NCBI GenBank assembly: GCA_031002005.1
Contig: JARYHS010009186.1
Location: 182,926,437-182,990,436 of the forward strand
Length of the DNA: 64,000 nucleotides
DNA from: Vandiemenella viatica
Taxonomy: Eukaryota; Arthropoda; Insecta; Orthoptera; Morabidae
Direction of reading: 5' to 3'
Shown one piece after another: positions 36,491-48,706 of the stretch. The notes under the pieces are model-generated. The model was not told where the DNA came from. It ran no database searches and saw only the letters and a list, made by a program, of their open reading frames with translations. A program made the translations under genes and the position numbers. The first letter of the stretch is position 1; each line of letters begins with the position of its first letter.

Positions 36491-37504
36491 AGAACGTTTT
36501 GATATGTAGGGAAAGCCTCCTTTCATTTATGGTATGCGAAATAGAACAGTTTCGTAACTGAAATTACCTCTTGCTACAAAGTGACGTAAGGTACTAATTA
36601 ATTCCTACAATAGAGTTTTAAGATGCGCGCAATAAATATCTGTTCTAACTACACGAAGACAGTACCTCGCAAATACTCACGTGATAAGAACGTGATTTAA
36701 ATGCACCCTGACACCAAGGACCTTTCAAGTAATTTGATTCAAATAACTAGAACAAAATAATTCTATTCTGACGGTTAAGAAATGCTCCAAAAGATTAAAT
36801 AAACCGTAAATATGAATTGCTAAAAACTAATAAGTTCCAAAATGATATAAGGAATTTAGTAAACTTTAATATAGTTTGAATGATATTTCAGAATTGAAAT
36901 CACATGAAATTACATGAACACGATAGTGAGGAGAGAGGAAAATTTCTTCATTGAAGGAGAAACAGCTGGAAGTCATGTTTTATCACTTCAAAATCTTACT
37001 AGCACTAATTAGAAAAAAATCCGCATGTTGTTTAAACAGATATTGTAAGGAAACTTACAATTATTAACTGTTATACATTTAAGTATGCTTATATGTGTTC
37101 ACAATCGTTTTAATAGTGATTTAAAAATTATTTGCCGTTTTAAATTACACACTATTTTATTACGTGTTGTAGTTGTGTTATAATGTTAGTAAACATAATG
37201 TTTTGAGAGTGTTATAATATTATTTTCCAGGAAGCAGTACATATACATCATAACTTTTATATATAGTCGCACAGAGAAAATGTTGAATATGCGCAAAATT
37301 TTAGTTTCACAATCCTAGCTATATTCATCTTATGGGTTTTCTGAAGTAGTTTTCGAATGTTTTGGCCATGTTACCTGCGGAAACTTTAATTAATTTACTT
37401 ATCATTAGGAAAAATCTTCTAAATTTTCCAAGATGCGAAGTCAATTTCTACTTCATCTACGCCTTCGATGTCGGTGGAACGATTGAAAATGTTAAACCAA
37501 GCTT
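36491..37504. other. AT-rich DNA, no gene seen
   Basis: About 1 kb of low-GC DNA with no frame of note. Confidence 0.5.
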
Positions 37505-37644
37505 GGTTGGTGAGCGGTAACGTTGTGGCCTCGCATTCGGGAGGACACCGGTTCGAATCCCAGTTCGCCGTTTGGTTTCACCAAATCACTTCAGGCGACT
37601 TTCACGTCGACGAGGCGTAGATCCAGAAGCAAAAAAAAAAAAAA
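37505..37644 (+). repeat. SINE-A copy with large internal deletion and intact B box
   Basis: Head TTGGTGAGCGGTAACG, GGCCTCGCATTCGGGAGGAC and a perfect B box GGTTCGAATCC, then the body jumps from CACTTCAGGCGA directly to TTCACGTCGACGAGGCGTAG. About 90-100 bp of the family middle is missing. It ends in 14 A (37631-37644). The intact pol III boxes mean it could still be transcribed. Confidence 0.8.
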
Positions 37645-38199
37645 TTGTTCACGTCAACATGAAACATTGAGGAAGGTGTAAGTTCCTCGATGATTTATAT
37701 TTTTTTTTTTTGCATCGTAATGATTTCTAGTATTAAAATAAAGACCAAACATAAAACGAAGTTCCTGTGTTGTTAAAACATGGTGTTTAGCTTTGAATTT
37801 TTATTTATGTGTAATTTGATACCTTTTTCGACAGTTTTGAGAAGTAAATGGAATTTTATGCCAATTAAATATATCATTCTGCGACACACTTAAAAACAAC
37901 AAATATAATAAAATTAAGTTCACACGTAATTTATATTTTAAATGCTGTCTTAGAGTGCTTCTCACAAAACCAGTTTTACCACATTACCACAAAAGTTATT
38001 AGAGTAAAAAAAAATCACTAACGTCAAGGCACATTCTAGCGTAAACGTGAGAAGAGATACCGTAATTTTTTATACATGCCGTGTAGGTTTGATGTACTTC
38101 AACATGCTGCTGCTGGAACTGTCTGTGGTGGACCGTAATATCGGAGAAAATAAATAACGAGAATCGTTTGAAATTCTTCCCAGCGCTTGGTGAAATACG
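37645..38199. other. AT-rich spacer, nothing recognised
   Basis: No gene or repeat recognised; the minus-strand frame 37999-38406 (135 codons) extends into the next island and has no known motif. Confidence 0.4.
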
Positions 38200-38530
38200 A
38201 TGACTACAGGTTTTGATTACAGGAATACTGCAGGTGAAGAGTACGCAAATCATAGATATTTTAGCTTTGCGGAACTGCCGTGGGTATCGATGTGGCAATA
38301 TCTTTGCAATGAGTAACGACTCCGGAGCATTCCTGGCAGCGCACATTTCACGTTGCTCTTTTTCCGACGCGTGAATTAAATCGCTTTGGAGCACGCCCGT
38401 GGGCATTCAGCGGTGACATTGAGTTATTAATGACGAGCTGCTATACCGGCACTGCTATTGTGTGTCTGCCGCGTCGCCTACAGCCCCTGAAGCTCTCGCT
38501 GAAAAAGGCAGTTGAAAGAAGACTCCAGAA
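38200..38530. promoter_or_regulatory. Candidate regulatory island
   Basis: The island mixes AT cores and GC boxes: ACGCAAATCATAG (octamer-like), GCACATTTCACGTTGCTC, GTGAATTAAATCGCTTTGG, and GAGTTATTAATGACGAGC (homeodomain-type ATTA). Overlapping frames on the minus strand (38406-37999) and plus strand (38430-38639) have no domain that I know. Function is inferred from texture only. Confidence 0.3.
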
Positions 38531-39419
38531 TAGCTCTATTAACGTCAGAGAAAATGAGGACACGCATTCTGTGGGAGGTTTTCTAAGAGCTGACTTTTAT
38601 TTAAATTATGACCTTGGTAATCTCGACTCTGCGCCTTGAACTTGAATTAAGAGCTCAGCCGTTTCAACCAGGTAACGCGAAAACTCGGGTCGCAGAATTT
38701 CTCCTTGATAAAAATTTACTTTTGTTTTGTATTTGTAAATTGTTTCTCTAGGTTCTGAACGAGAGTTATCTTTGTCTTCTGATGATGAGCAGAAACCTAG
38801 ACAGTTAAATGGAAAGCAGTGAGCAAATATTTACTTCCACTAGTATGGCGTATAGTAAAACGAAATGATAACAAAAAAATGAAATAATTGCTAATTGAGT
38901 GCTGGTCACTGTTTTTATCCCTCCCCTTTCCTCTCTCAATTGTAAAATTTAAATATTTTAGATTTGGTGTAGCTTTTCTAGGGATTAGTCAGTCTCAAAA
39001 CTCTTTTTACAGTGCTAATGATTTCGGTGCATTACGGAATTAACAAACTGTAATCTTTATATAAATAATAGAAAGTAAAATAGCTTACTACTCATAAAAT
39101 AAAAAGCCCAAAAAAGTCTTAAACTGTGTGTTTACAAAGTGAGTTGTAGCAACGGAACAGCGTCGTTCCAGCTACATTATAACTATTGTTAATGGTTCCT
39201 CTTCTTCTGATGACGCCATGCCTGATTCCGATCGCAGACGGTCACCATGGAGGAAGTACCTCCTTAGGAACTCTCTTGGGAAAGTCAATTGGAATTGTTA
39301 TTCGGTGCCTCAGTGTTGTGGTGTACCATATAGTAAATTAATTATATTATACCCTGCACCTGTAATCGGTGCGTGCTATGAATCTCTGCATAGATCCTGC
39401 ATTCATGAGCAAATGCCGG
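38531..39419. other. No gene seen; moderately AT-rich
   Basis: No coding domain recognised. A 98-codon plus-strand frame (39218-39514) starts here and runs into the repeat at 39420. Confidence 0.4.
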
Positions 39420-39690
39420 GCGCCAGGAATGACGTCCCAATCCGACGGGCGAATCACAATGCACAGTGCCGTATGCTCTCAGTCCATACACACTGGGAGA
39501 AGTTTGGGACGTAACCCAGGACTTTGGAGCACAGAAATTGTTCACCACCATCTTTCCGACCCAGCCGGCCAAGCCCTAATGAAGAAAACTTCTTACGCCT
39601 TCTGGACTTGAACTACCTAACCCCTTGTCCTCACCGTACATTATCACTGTTCGGCAGCCAACTGAGACAACGAGGTGGGCTTTAACAGTT
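39420..39690 (-). repeat. SINE-D copy (second tRNA-like repeat family)
   Basis: The plus-strand order GACGGGCGAATCACAATGCA, then CAGGACTTTGGAGCACAG, then CTAACCCCTTGTC and GCAGCCAACTGAGACAACG matches the repeat at 63000-63285 (GACAAATCACCACTAAT, CAGGACTTTGGTCCACAA, CTAACCCCGTGTC, GCAACCAACTGAGATGAGG). On the minus strand the outer end reads TCTCAGTTGGCTGC (A-box-like), with TAGTTCAAGTCC (B-box-like) further in, so a tRNA-derived SINE on the minus strand is likely. Confidence 0.55.
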
Positions 39691-41561
39691 TCTCTATCTC
39701 ATAATTCGTTCCTATTATTATTTACAGAATTTCCAGATTGAAGAAGTTCAGCAAATAAATAATTTATTTTACTGGTGACTTCGAGTTTCTAATTTCTGTT
39801 GAGGTTGGGTTCTAGAATGATTTTGCTTGTTGACTTTTTTCCAGTAGCAAGTATGTATGATAATAGTAATTGAGGTTTTGGAGTAGTATTGGAACAAAAC
39901 CACAGTGCCATGTACAATCCGCGTTGCTACCATGTCCCAAGTACCTATTTTTACAGTTAGAAGCAGTCTTCGTTTATTAGAGTTGTGTAAGTGAATTATT
40001 GATCGTGGGAGGAGGCTGACCAATCCAAAGAACTTTAAATTAAATTTCTATATTTATCGTTTCAAGTACATTCTCTCCAGTTTATGAAATTAGTATGTGA
40101 AAAATACAAGAATGTCCTCAGTTTGTTCTGAAGGGATATTATGTAGTTTCATACCGGTTCTTTTATGTAACCGACATATGTTGCATCGAAATTAATTCAG
40201 TTACTCGAATGTACTATTATTGAGGAATAAGATACATTATACCAGCTACATATCAGTCCACGCTAAGTATCTTAACTACACTTGACAGCAAACCTTACCT
40301 TCACACACCGTGAGTGCGTTCATCACATACCTGCTATACGTCTCATGTGGCTAATTCGTTCTATACCTGAGTGTGTCAAGCGAGTTCTCGGAACTCTTAC
40401 CATTCGAAGAAGTGATCGATGACTTGGCTAGCCAGTACTGCGAATTGGCGCCCCTTCTGCGTTAATGATCTAAGTGTCAACTCTCGCTATTTCTTGACAT
40501 TCACTGAAAATATATCGAAGCTGAAAGTCTAGGTTGATCCTTAACAACCATGGACCCAGATAGTAGAACCAAGATTTGAGGTTGTCGCTGCCACCTTTAG
40601 AATAATCCAATGTTATACATCAGACACCTGCAACTTTTTACAAATTCCTATACATTGCATTGATAAAGCACAACATTTTATTGATTTTTAGCGAATCTAG
40701 CGCCACTCAAGCCATTTTAAAAGTTTCTTCAAATACATGTATACACTTTTATCACTGAAATTTATATGATACAAGTGATATAACCCATACTAAATTACCC
40801 ATATGAATACTTTATTAAGGATTCTACATTCGATTTTTGATATTCTGATTTATTCAATTTTCTTACTACAAACAAGTTCTCAACTGACAAAATTAAATAA
40901 AATTTACAGTAAGCTCTAATTTACAGAATGAAAGAAACTTGCTGATTTATGAAATTAGGACCATGAAAAATCAGGTATTAGCTCAGTGGTTGGTCAGGAT
41001 ACATTTATTTTTCTATGTTATTTCTGATGCCAAGTCACGCGACTGTCAAATTCGGACAACAGTTTGGAACGTTACATCTTTCCAAATGAGTTTATTACTT
41101 AAAAGTTTAAGTTATTAACTTAACCACCAGTCTGAGATTATTCTATACGTACTGTATTGATATAATTTCATTTAAACGATTTTCATGGCTGTTAAAGGAA
41201 TATGTATACAGTGTACCTTTTCGACTTATCATCATTATGCGTTCTCGTATCTAAAGACATTCTGAATAAGAACAAAGAGTCGGATTAGGTATTTGTGAAT
41301 CATAATACTGCAAATAAAAGAAACAGCGAGTCTTTTTGCAGTCTATATTATTTAATGATTATATGTTCTCCTATTAAAATCGTGTGAAAGCAGTCACCTC
41401 GATCACGAAATTGCGATACTGCGGTAGATTCTTGCGATTGGTACATTACTGGTTCTTATTGAATTACGGTTCAGATTAGTGCGGAAAGTTATTATCAAAC
41501 TTTCTATCATTAGTCCACATCACGTTACAGCTGCGCACGGCAACCGCATACCCGAATTTCT
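39691..41561. other. AT-rich DNA, no gene seen
   Basis: A GC-richer patch near 40280-40530 shows no motif I recognise. An 84-codon minus-strand frame (39769-40023) has no known domain. Confidence 0.45.
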
Positions 41562-41616
41562 CCCCCCCCCCCCCCCCACTGTAACGTTCATCTACTGTAC
41601 AATGTAACTGGTTTTC

Positions 41617-41658
<42 letters not shown>
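41562..41658. repeat. Poly(C)16 followed by poly(A)38
   Basis: A run of 16 C (41562-41577) and a run of 38 A (41621-41658) lie 43 bp apart. The A run could be the tail of a retroposon ending here on the plus strand, but the sequence before it is not a family I recognise. Confidence 0.7.
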
Positions 41659-41660
<2 letters not shown>

Positions 41661-44094
41661 CATAACTCGTGATGTATAGATTACTTATGAGCTGTGTTAC
41701 ACATCCGCTGCTGTGCGGGTAACACACATATTTGAATTTTTTTTTAAAAAAAAAATGTCGTTTTGCGCTGTGATCTCTCCGTTCGAAACAAGCATTTCAT
41801 TTCCATTCGGTAACCCTCATCACGGCTTGGTAATGACACTCCCGTTGCCTGGTGTTTCGTATAGGCCATCAAAGTAAACTTCAACATCTATCTCCACAGC
41901 ATTTTTATTTTGAATCCCATTTTCACTGTAATAAGTTGCAACGGGGATTAATTTCCTTCTGTGAAGTTTAAATGTTGATCGGGAGCCTATCTCTTAACAA
42001 CTTGTCCAATTATCTCTCTGATATTTTTTGCAGTCGCTAATTTTCAGTTGCAAAGGAAAAACATAAAGAAAACGTTTATTCTGGAGAGCGACTTGTGATA
42101 CAAATAACGCCTTTAGAAATTTAAGATCAAACGAAAATCATAACTAATGAACTATAATTAACGCTTTCATCCTATTAGCATCTAATTCATACCCGACATA
42201 AATTCAAACATAAATCCAACTTATTTATACCCCTCTGCTATATTTTCCTCGAATATCTTTACCTTTGAACAAGCTAATTAACGTGTAAACAAACGACTTT
42301 AGAGAATTATTCCACAATACTTCAAAACGGATGCCTTAAGCATTTTCCGCATGAAATTTTTCCAACAGATTCAGAAATTGGACCTAAACCTACAAATTAT
42401 GTTGACCCTGTCGAAGATTCTTGACATGAATAAATTAATGTTTTTGAAATTCAGAGAAGCAAGTAACATTTTACGTTCTATTCTGATGGGTTTACAGCTG
42501 CGTTAATATAAAAGTAAACATTAATTTAGCAAGCTCATACGGCTGTCACTAATACTAATCAGTTTTACGTTCTTCAAAGTAGATGAATACTGTACGTAGC
42601 GAAAAACTCACGAGAGATGCAAATTGTCTCAGAAATTACGCATTCTAAATATCTGTGCCCTTATGTTCTCACCAACTTAAGTATCGCCGAAGAAATACAA
42701 TTAACTTCAGCCAAATTACAAATAGTCACACACTTTAATACGCAAAATTATGACGTTCGCAAATACTATACTGAATTAATAGCCTGTAAATTTATTTGTT
42801 CTATGATATAAAAAGTGCCAAATATTTATCTGCAAATCCCGACTTTGACCACAAAGAAGATTCCATATCGTCATGCCCTGATGTCTGTTTGATGTATGTG
42901 GTTACTTCTTCAGAGATGTGGTAAGTCAGTGAAAAGATCCAGAAAGTACAACGCTGCTGGATAAACTCCACTTAAATGTGATCCTAGTACTCATGGAAGT
43001 ACTTAATACGCAGCAGTGTCAATGATTTAAATGAAAATGATGTTGTCGTCTTGATGTTCGAAATATTGGATACGAGACATCCACTAGCATGTATGATAGG
43101 GTTCAGGATACTAAGCATTGCCAAGAGATACGCGAACAATAGTATGACTGGATCCACTAGATCAAGCGATAACCATTGGCACTCTAATGACCTGAGTGTG
43201 GCGCTGATCTAATCAATCACTTTCTTATATCGTACCAAGGAGCCTATGATTAACTGAGAATGCAAAGAAAGGTATTCACTGACAGTTACCATTATTGTCA
43301 TGATAACGTCGACCAGGGAACAACAATTAGGACACATAGTTTTAAACGCTAGAACTGAATCTGTATTTCCGTGTAATACCGGAAGCATCCACAATGTAAC
43401 TGTATTATTAACAGTTGCGTACATGCGGAATCACACTCAGTATTCATAGGAAAGTCAGGGCATATTATATTAAATTTAATGCCTAACTACAATGGGTTGC
43501 AGAACAGCCCTTTACCTCTTGTCATTTGTACACACATAGGTATACTTCATTCATCATGAAACTGTTAGATCCATCCGCAATAGAAAAGAAGGATCCGACG
43601 GGGCGCTTTCTTAAAAATAGATCTGTAACGCGAAACATACTTGAAATGCCAAACAAGATTCAAAAGCTAAACATGACGAATTTTCTGAGCTAATTACCTC
43701 ATAATAAACTTGGCTAGTTTCATGGCATCGAGGTAATGCGCACTGCACTGTAAATTAGCCTCGCATTCGTATCACATTGTTTGTCGGTAGTAAATTATTT
43801 TTTCGGGAGAAGCTATGCTGTTATATAAATTTAAATGATTGGTCTTGTAAAATAAATATGAGTTTTCAATATTAAAATGCGTAATCGTTTTGATGAAACT
43901 GCCGCTAAATGAAGATGCTGAGTTTCATACCGAGACTTTTCCAGCAATTGACAAGGTAATTTATTTTAAATGAAGTTTCCAATATCTCTCTCCGTTTCAA
44001 AAATTCAGAAATTCACGTATAGCAAATGTTGCTCAAACCTTCGGTGTAATTTATGCTACGTACGAGAACTCTCGGTCGGTAACGAAAAAGGGCC
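41659..44094. other. AT-rich DNA, no gene seen
   Basis: No recognised gene. The segment 42840-43430 is less AT-rich and lacks both frames and repeat ends. Confidence 0.45.
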
Positions 44095-44118
44095 TGTGTG
44101 TGTGTGTGTGTGTGTGTG
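44095..44118. repeat. (TG)12 microsatellite
   Basis: Twelve uninterrupted TG units. Confidence 0.95.
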
Positions 44119-46556
44119 CTTCGTAAAATGACGCTAGAACAGTATTTTAATTTACACCGTTGATAATTTCGGCAAAGTTGCTTGTAAAAATACTAAAATT
44201 CCCACTTACAAAGAAAAATAAAAACTCGGAAATTCATGAAATGTTATGTTGGTTTCCAATTTACTGTTCTCATAGAATCTTATTATTAGTTATTGCATGA
44301 TAATCTAGTAGGGTAATTCACAAATTCTACTGGTCCAATTGTTTTGAAGACTGTTACAATTCACAATTATAAGTGTTAAATTACTGTTAAGTTGCTCATA
44401 TTTCATAAGAATTATTATCACTCCGGTAAATCATGGATAATCAACTGCAGATTGAGTTGATACTGATATGAATCCCCATTTCCACAGGCACTCTTAGAAC
44501 AATCTTCAACTGAGATATAGCTTATTTTCTTTGTCTGCCATGACGTTTCAATGTTTGACTCACAAATAACGCTGCACGTCTCCTTAACATGGTAACAGAA
44601 GATTGTAGAGGGAATTGTACTGTATAATGCGGTGCAGGTTAAATTCAGTTAAGTAAGGTTGTAAAATACAGGTCATGGTCAGATGTAATAATACTACATA
44701 TTTCATACAAAAAAACATTAGGTTCTATGTAAGTTCAGTAAACTACGAATCTGACAGCTTTATCTTGTCTAAGTAAAACCCATCAAACACATATGGCTCA
44801 AGAAATCATTCAACTTTTTCGAAATGGGATCAAACAATGAACACTTGTTATATTCTGCGATATAAAGGTGCATTTCACAGACTGATCACCTATTTCTAGC
44901 CTCTTACGCAGACGTTGACTTAAAGCTATTTTGCTTACGAGCTACCGCTTACAGACGTAAAAAAGATACAAGCAGGAGCAGAATTTTATATTCTTTCAAT
45001 GTTTGCTCTACACTATTCAGCTTCCCTCTTGAAACGGTTTTGCCTTTCCTCTCTTACATTTCGTTGCTCTGTGACATTCAGCTGTACTATTATAAAGTGA
45101 CATGTTCACTCGTCTTCAAGTCATTCACTGTACGAATTTACCCTATGGAATATAGGAGAGCTCACCTTCCACTAGATGTCTTAAAAGCAGCAAACGGCAT
45201 TCACTTGAAGAACCGCCATGGAACTTACTGCTGTGCGCTGGTTGATGAATAGACGATTTTTAGGAAATAAAACACATACACTCCTCTCTCCTACCATACT
45301 TGTTGGTGGACGTATTTATTCACAAGTGCTGAGCGTCGTAGGATTTTGGAGTTGAGAAATAAGAAAAATAATTTCAAAACTCATTACTGCTACAAATTAT
45401 GCTGCAATATCCATATCCAAAAACAGACTTACTGAACCAATTCATCAGTTTATATGGGGTGATAGGTAATAAGTTTCTTCTAAACAAACATATACTCCAC
45501 ACAAATTAGTCTTCATTATTTTTGTTTCCTCCGATATCCTTTAAATTTGGGATCAGATCAATACAGACTGAATAGAACAACACACAAATATAAAAAAAAA
45601 ATCTGTTTAAGAATTAATTGGTAACATATAATTAGAAAACAGTACCTTACCCTTCTGAATGTTAATATCTGTATTACAGCGTAGGTCAGGGACCGTCATA
45701 GTCTCCATTATTATTAGTATCTTTCTCTACATTCAGAAGTTCTTGTACATGGGTGAGAAAATGCGGTTGTATTTACTCACACTATCGATGATCTGCTATT
45801 CAAATCGTATTAGACCGTTTGCTTGTATTTCTGATTAGATACTGAATTGTGGAGAAAGTATTGTAAAACGAAAGCCTTTGAAAGTGTACAAATACTTTCT
45901 GCACAATCATTGTTTATTAAGTATTTCAGTAACATCGCTGTATTTTATTAACCCTCTTCTCGCTTAGTGTCACTGTTACTTATTGACACTATAACTGGGC
46001 TAATATTAACACCATATGAATGGCATTGCGTCAAACGTATCAAGTAATACGATTTAAATTGCAATAAATTTTGTTTGTAACTTTAAAATACTTCATTCAA
46101 GCATTTTATCACTCTGTGCGCAGTAGATTACCGTGGGAACGCGTGAATAGGAAATACAAACAGTAGTGATACACTACTTTGGCATGTACGAAAACAGTCA
46201 GCCTGATACAACTGTAAGTTGCGAACGCTGTTATTCTACTACTTTCTCTAGTCCTTTTTTAACCTTGTGGGATTGTGGACTCAACATGACTTACTAAAGA
46301 CAAGTTTGCCCACACCTTAATTGAATACATATTAGTCAAAAATAGTAACACAGAAAGTATTTGGGCAAAGATTACATCGTTCACAGACTGATCGCAACAC
46401 TCACTGCGCGAAATTACGTTACAACATCCACTATTACATAATATAATGGAGCATTTTAAATAAAAATACCAAAATACAACATTTTAAATAAATTAAAAAA
46501 AACATTATTTTAAAATCGTAGCTTTCTACCAAAAATATACAAACAGTTCTAGAAAG
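44119..46556. other. AT-rich DNA, no gene seen
   Basis: A single 70-codon frame (45040-45252) has no known motif. No repeats recognised. Confidence 0.45.
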
Positions 46557-46558
46557 TA

Positions 46559-47582
46559 CGAGGGTGGCCCCGAAACTAATGCACCACATTTTTTTTAGCC
46601 CCCGACAACAGTACGAATGCGAAACTTTAGATATGAATTCTTTGAAGTTATCAGAGTGCGCGCGCAGTTTCCGTTTCTTCAGTGCGGTTAGTCACTGGGT
46701 ATCTAGGGTGAAGCCATCTGAAAGCGGTTATGCAGAGCTCCAAGATTTGCAGCGGTCCGGAAGGCCACCCACGGCTGTAACACCTGAAAGAATGCAGCGT
46801 GCTGATGTGCTCATTCGCGAGGATCGACTCATAGCGATTCGGCAGTTGCGGCGGGAGCTGCCAAGCAGCAAATGAAGTGTGGGTGTCTCGTCGTCACCGC
46901 TTAAAAAAAAAATAAAAAAAAATAAAAATAAAAAAATCAATCGATGGCATGGCGCCAATCTGACTCTCCACAGAACAAAAAATTCAAAGCAACTGCTTCC
47001 GCTGGTAAGGTCATGATCACTTTGTTTTGGGACTGTGATGGTATCATACTCATTGGCGTGATGCCGAGAGGCACCACCATCAATTCTGAGGCACATGTGA
47101 ACACATTAACCAAATTCAAGAAGCGTTTCCAGCGACTTGGATGCCGTAACAACCCGGGTGATTGTTTGCTTCAACATCATAACGCACGCCCTCACACAAG
47201 TTTGAGGACGTTGAAACACATCACCAAACAGGCTTGGCCGGTGTTACCCCATCAACCCTACAGCCCTGACCTAGCTCCCTGAGACTTTCACTTGTTTGGG
47301 CCATTGAAGAATGCCATTCGTGAGAGATATTTTGATGATGACGAGGAGGTGACTCGCACAGTGAAGAAGTGGCTTCCTGAACATAAAAAAGGAGTGGTAC
47401 CGCCAAGGCATACACGCTCTTGTGTCTCGCTGGAGAAAGGCCATAGAACGGGAAGGAGATAAAGTGGAAAAATAGGAAGTGAAGAAGAAACATCATTCTT
47501 TCTTGTGTGTAAGATACACTGTGTTCAATAAATAATTGTAGAAGAAGAAAAATGTGGTGCATTAGTTTCTGGACCACCCTCG
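46559..47582 (+). mobile_element. Decayed mariner element with inverted ends and TA duplication
   Basis: The left end CGAGGGTGGCCCCGAAACTA and following ATGCACCACATTTTT match the reverse complement of the right end (CGAGGGTGGTCCAGAAACTA, then ATGCACCACATTTTT). TA dinucleotides flank both sides (46557-46558 and 47583-47584), as for Tc1/mariner insertion. The element is 1024 bp, shorter than a typical mariner of about 1.3 kb because part of the transposase gene is deleted. Confidence 0.9.
46640..47475 (+). pseudogene. Mariner transposase, broken
   Basis: N-terminal part (to a stop at about 46873): AELQDLQRSGRPPTAVTPE, then VLIREDRLIAIRQLRREL, matching the mariner helix-turn-helix region with its SGRP motif. 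A deletion filled by an A-rich tract (46903-46937) removes the segment with the first catalytic aspartate. C-terminal part: VMITLFWDCDGII, then LLQHHNARPHTS, where the second catalytic residue, normally D in QHDNARPH, is H. Next comes YSPDLAP, a TGA stop at 47280-47282 and DFHLFGPLK, which retains the third aspartate at the 34-residue spacing of D,D34D mariners. A one-base frameshift near 47390 precedes KEWYRQGIHALVSRWRKAI and the TAG end. It cannot be active. Confidence 0.85.
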
Positions 47583-47584
47583 TA

Positions 47585-48698
47585 TATTATTAAATAAATT
47601 ACGCTATGTTATGATTACAATAAACTAATAAAAATTTAGAATATACAATTTAGACATCGATAATTACTAACTTACAGGGTAATTATCTGTTTCACAGGTT
47701 ACTGATCACTTCTATACCTGTGATTGAATCCAGAAACTATTCTGACATTTTTAATAATTTTATAAAATTTATCTACCAATCCTTGTACATGATCGATACC
47801 GTTTCATTCTGACAACTCAGGGTATCCATGTTTCGGTCCTGGTACAGCTTTTAATAACTTCCCGAAATATCTACAAATGCGGCTTATAGCCTAATGTATT
47901 CCTTGCTTAGACGACCCTACTGACCATAAAAAATCTAATCGTCTTTAGGGCACTTAAAGCAAATGTCTAATTTCTTTAAAAGTGACTATATCACCTTACT
48001 CTGTATTTTGTGTCAACTGCACAATTACACGCTGTAAAATATTGAAAATGTTGAAGAGAGATACGCACGTAACTTTTTTCGTGAAACTCGTGTTTTAGGA
48101 GTGTTGCATATTTATCTTAAAACTTTGTTTTAATCTCAGTATTTGTATAATATCAGCTGAAGCAGTAAAAAAATCAAAGAAAAAAGCTGTGTGACATTAT
48201 CAATACTCGTGTGATAACTGCATTTGCCGATTTACATTAACTGTTTTGTAGGCTGAAAACGATTGAAATCAATAATGCTGGCCGCCAATGTGTTCATTTA
48301 AAACTCTACTTTGCATTGTCTCCATGACATTTTTGTTTCGATCCCATTACGTCAATTAAGAAAAATAAAAGATACATCTTCACACAGAGTAAACATTGCG
48401 GTATGGTTGTCAACAAAGGTCATACACTTGCTGTGTTTAATGATTTATTTCACACTGTTCTGGACTGAAAAAGATCGAGTTGCAAAAATCTGGCCAGTAA
48501 TCTGATCAGTTGAAACGCAACCAATGTGACATCTTTCTCTAGATTTGTCTGTGTTGGTAAAAGCAGTTCTACCAACTGAATCAGTAAAAACATCTTCAGG
48601 AGAAAATGCCGCGTAGTGACTGAATTTACCAGTTTATAATATTGAAACTTGCCACCCATCTCACAAGTAAAAATACTGATGAGATTACATACTTATAC
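47585..48698. other. AT-rich DNA, no gene seen
   Basis: About 1.1 kb between two transposons with no recognised content. Confidence 0.5.
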
Positions 48699-48706
48699 GT
48701 CTAGAT

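Noticed and set aside
37999..38406. 135-codon minus-strand frame as a host gene
   Set aside because: No recognised domain, and it spans the edge of a composition island. Without transcript evidence I prefer a regulatory or unknown label.
41476..41727. 83-codon minus-strand frame
   Set aside because: It runs through the poly(A)38 and poly(C)16 tracts; it is a homopolymer artefact.
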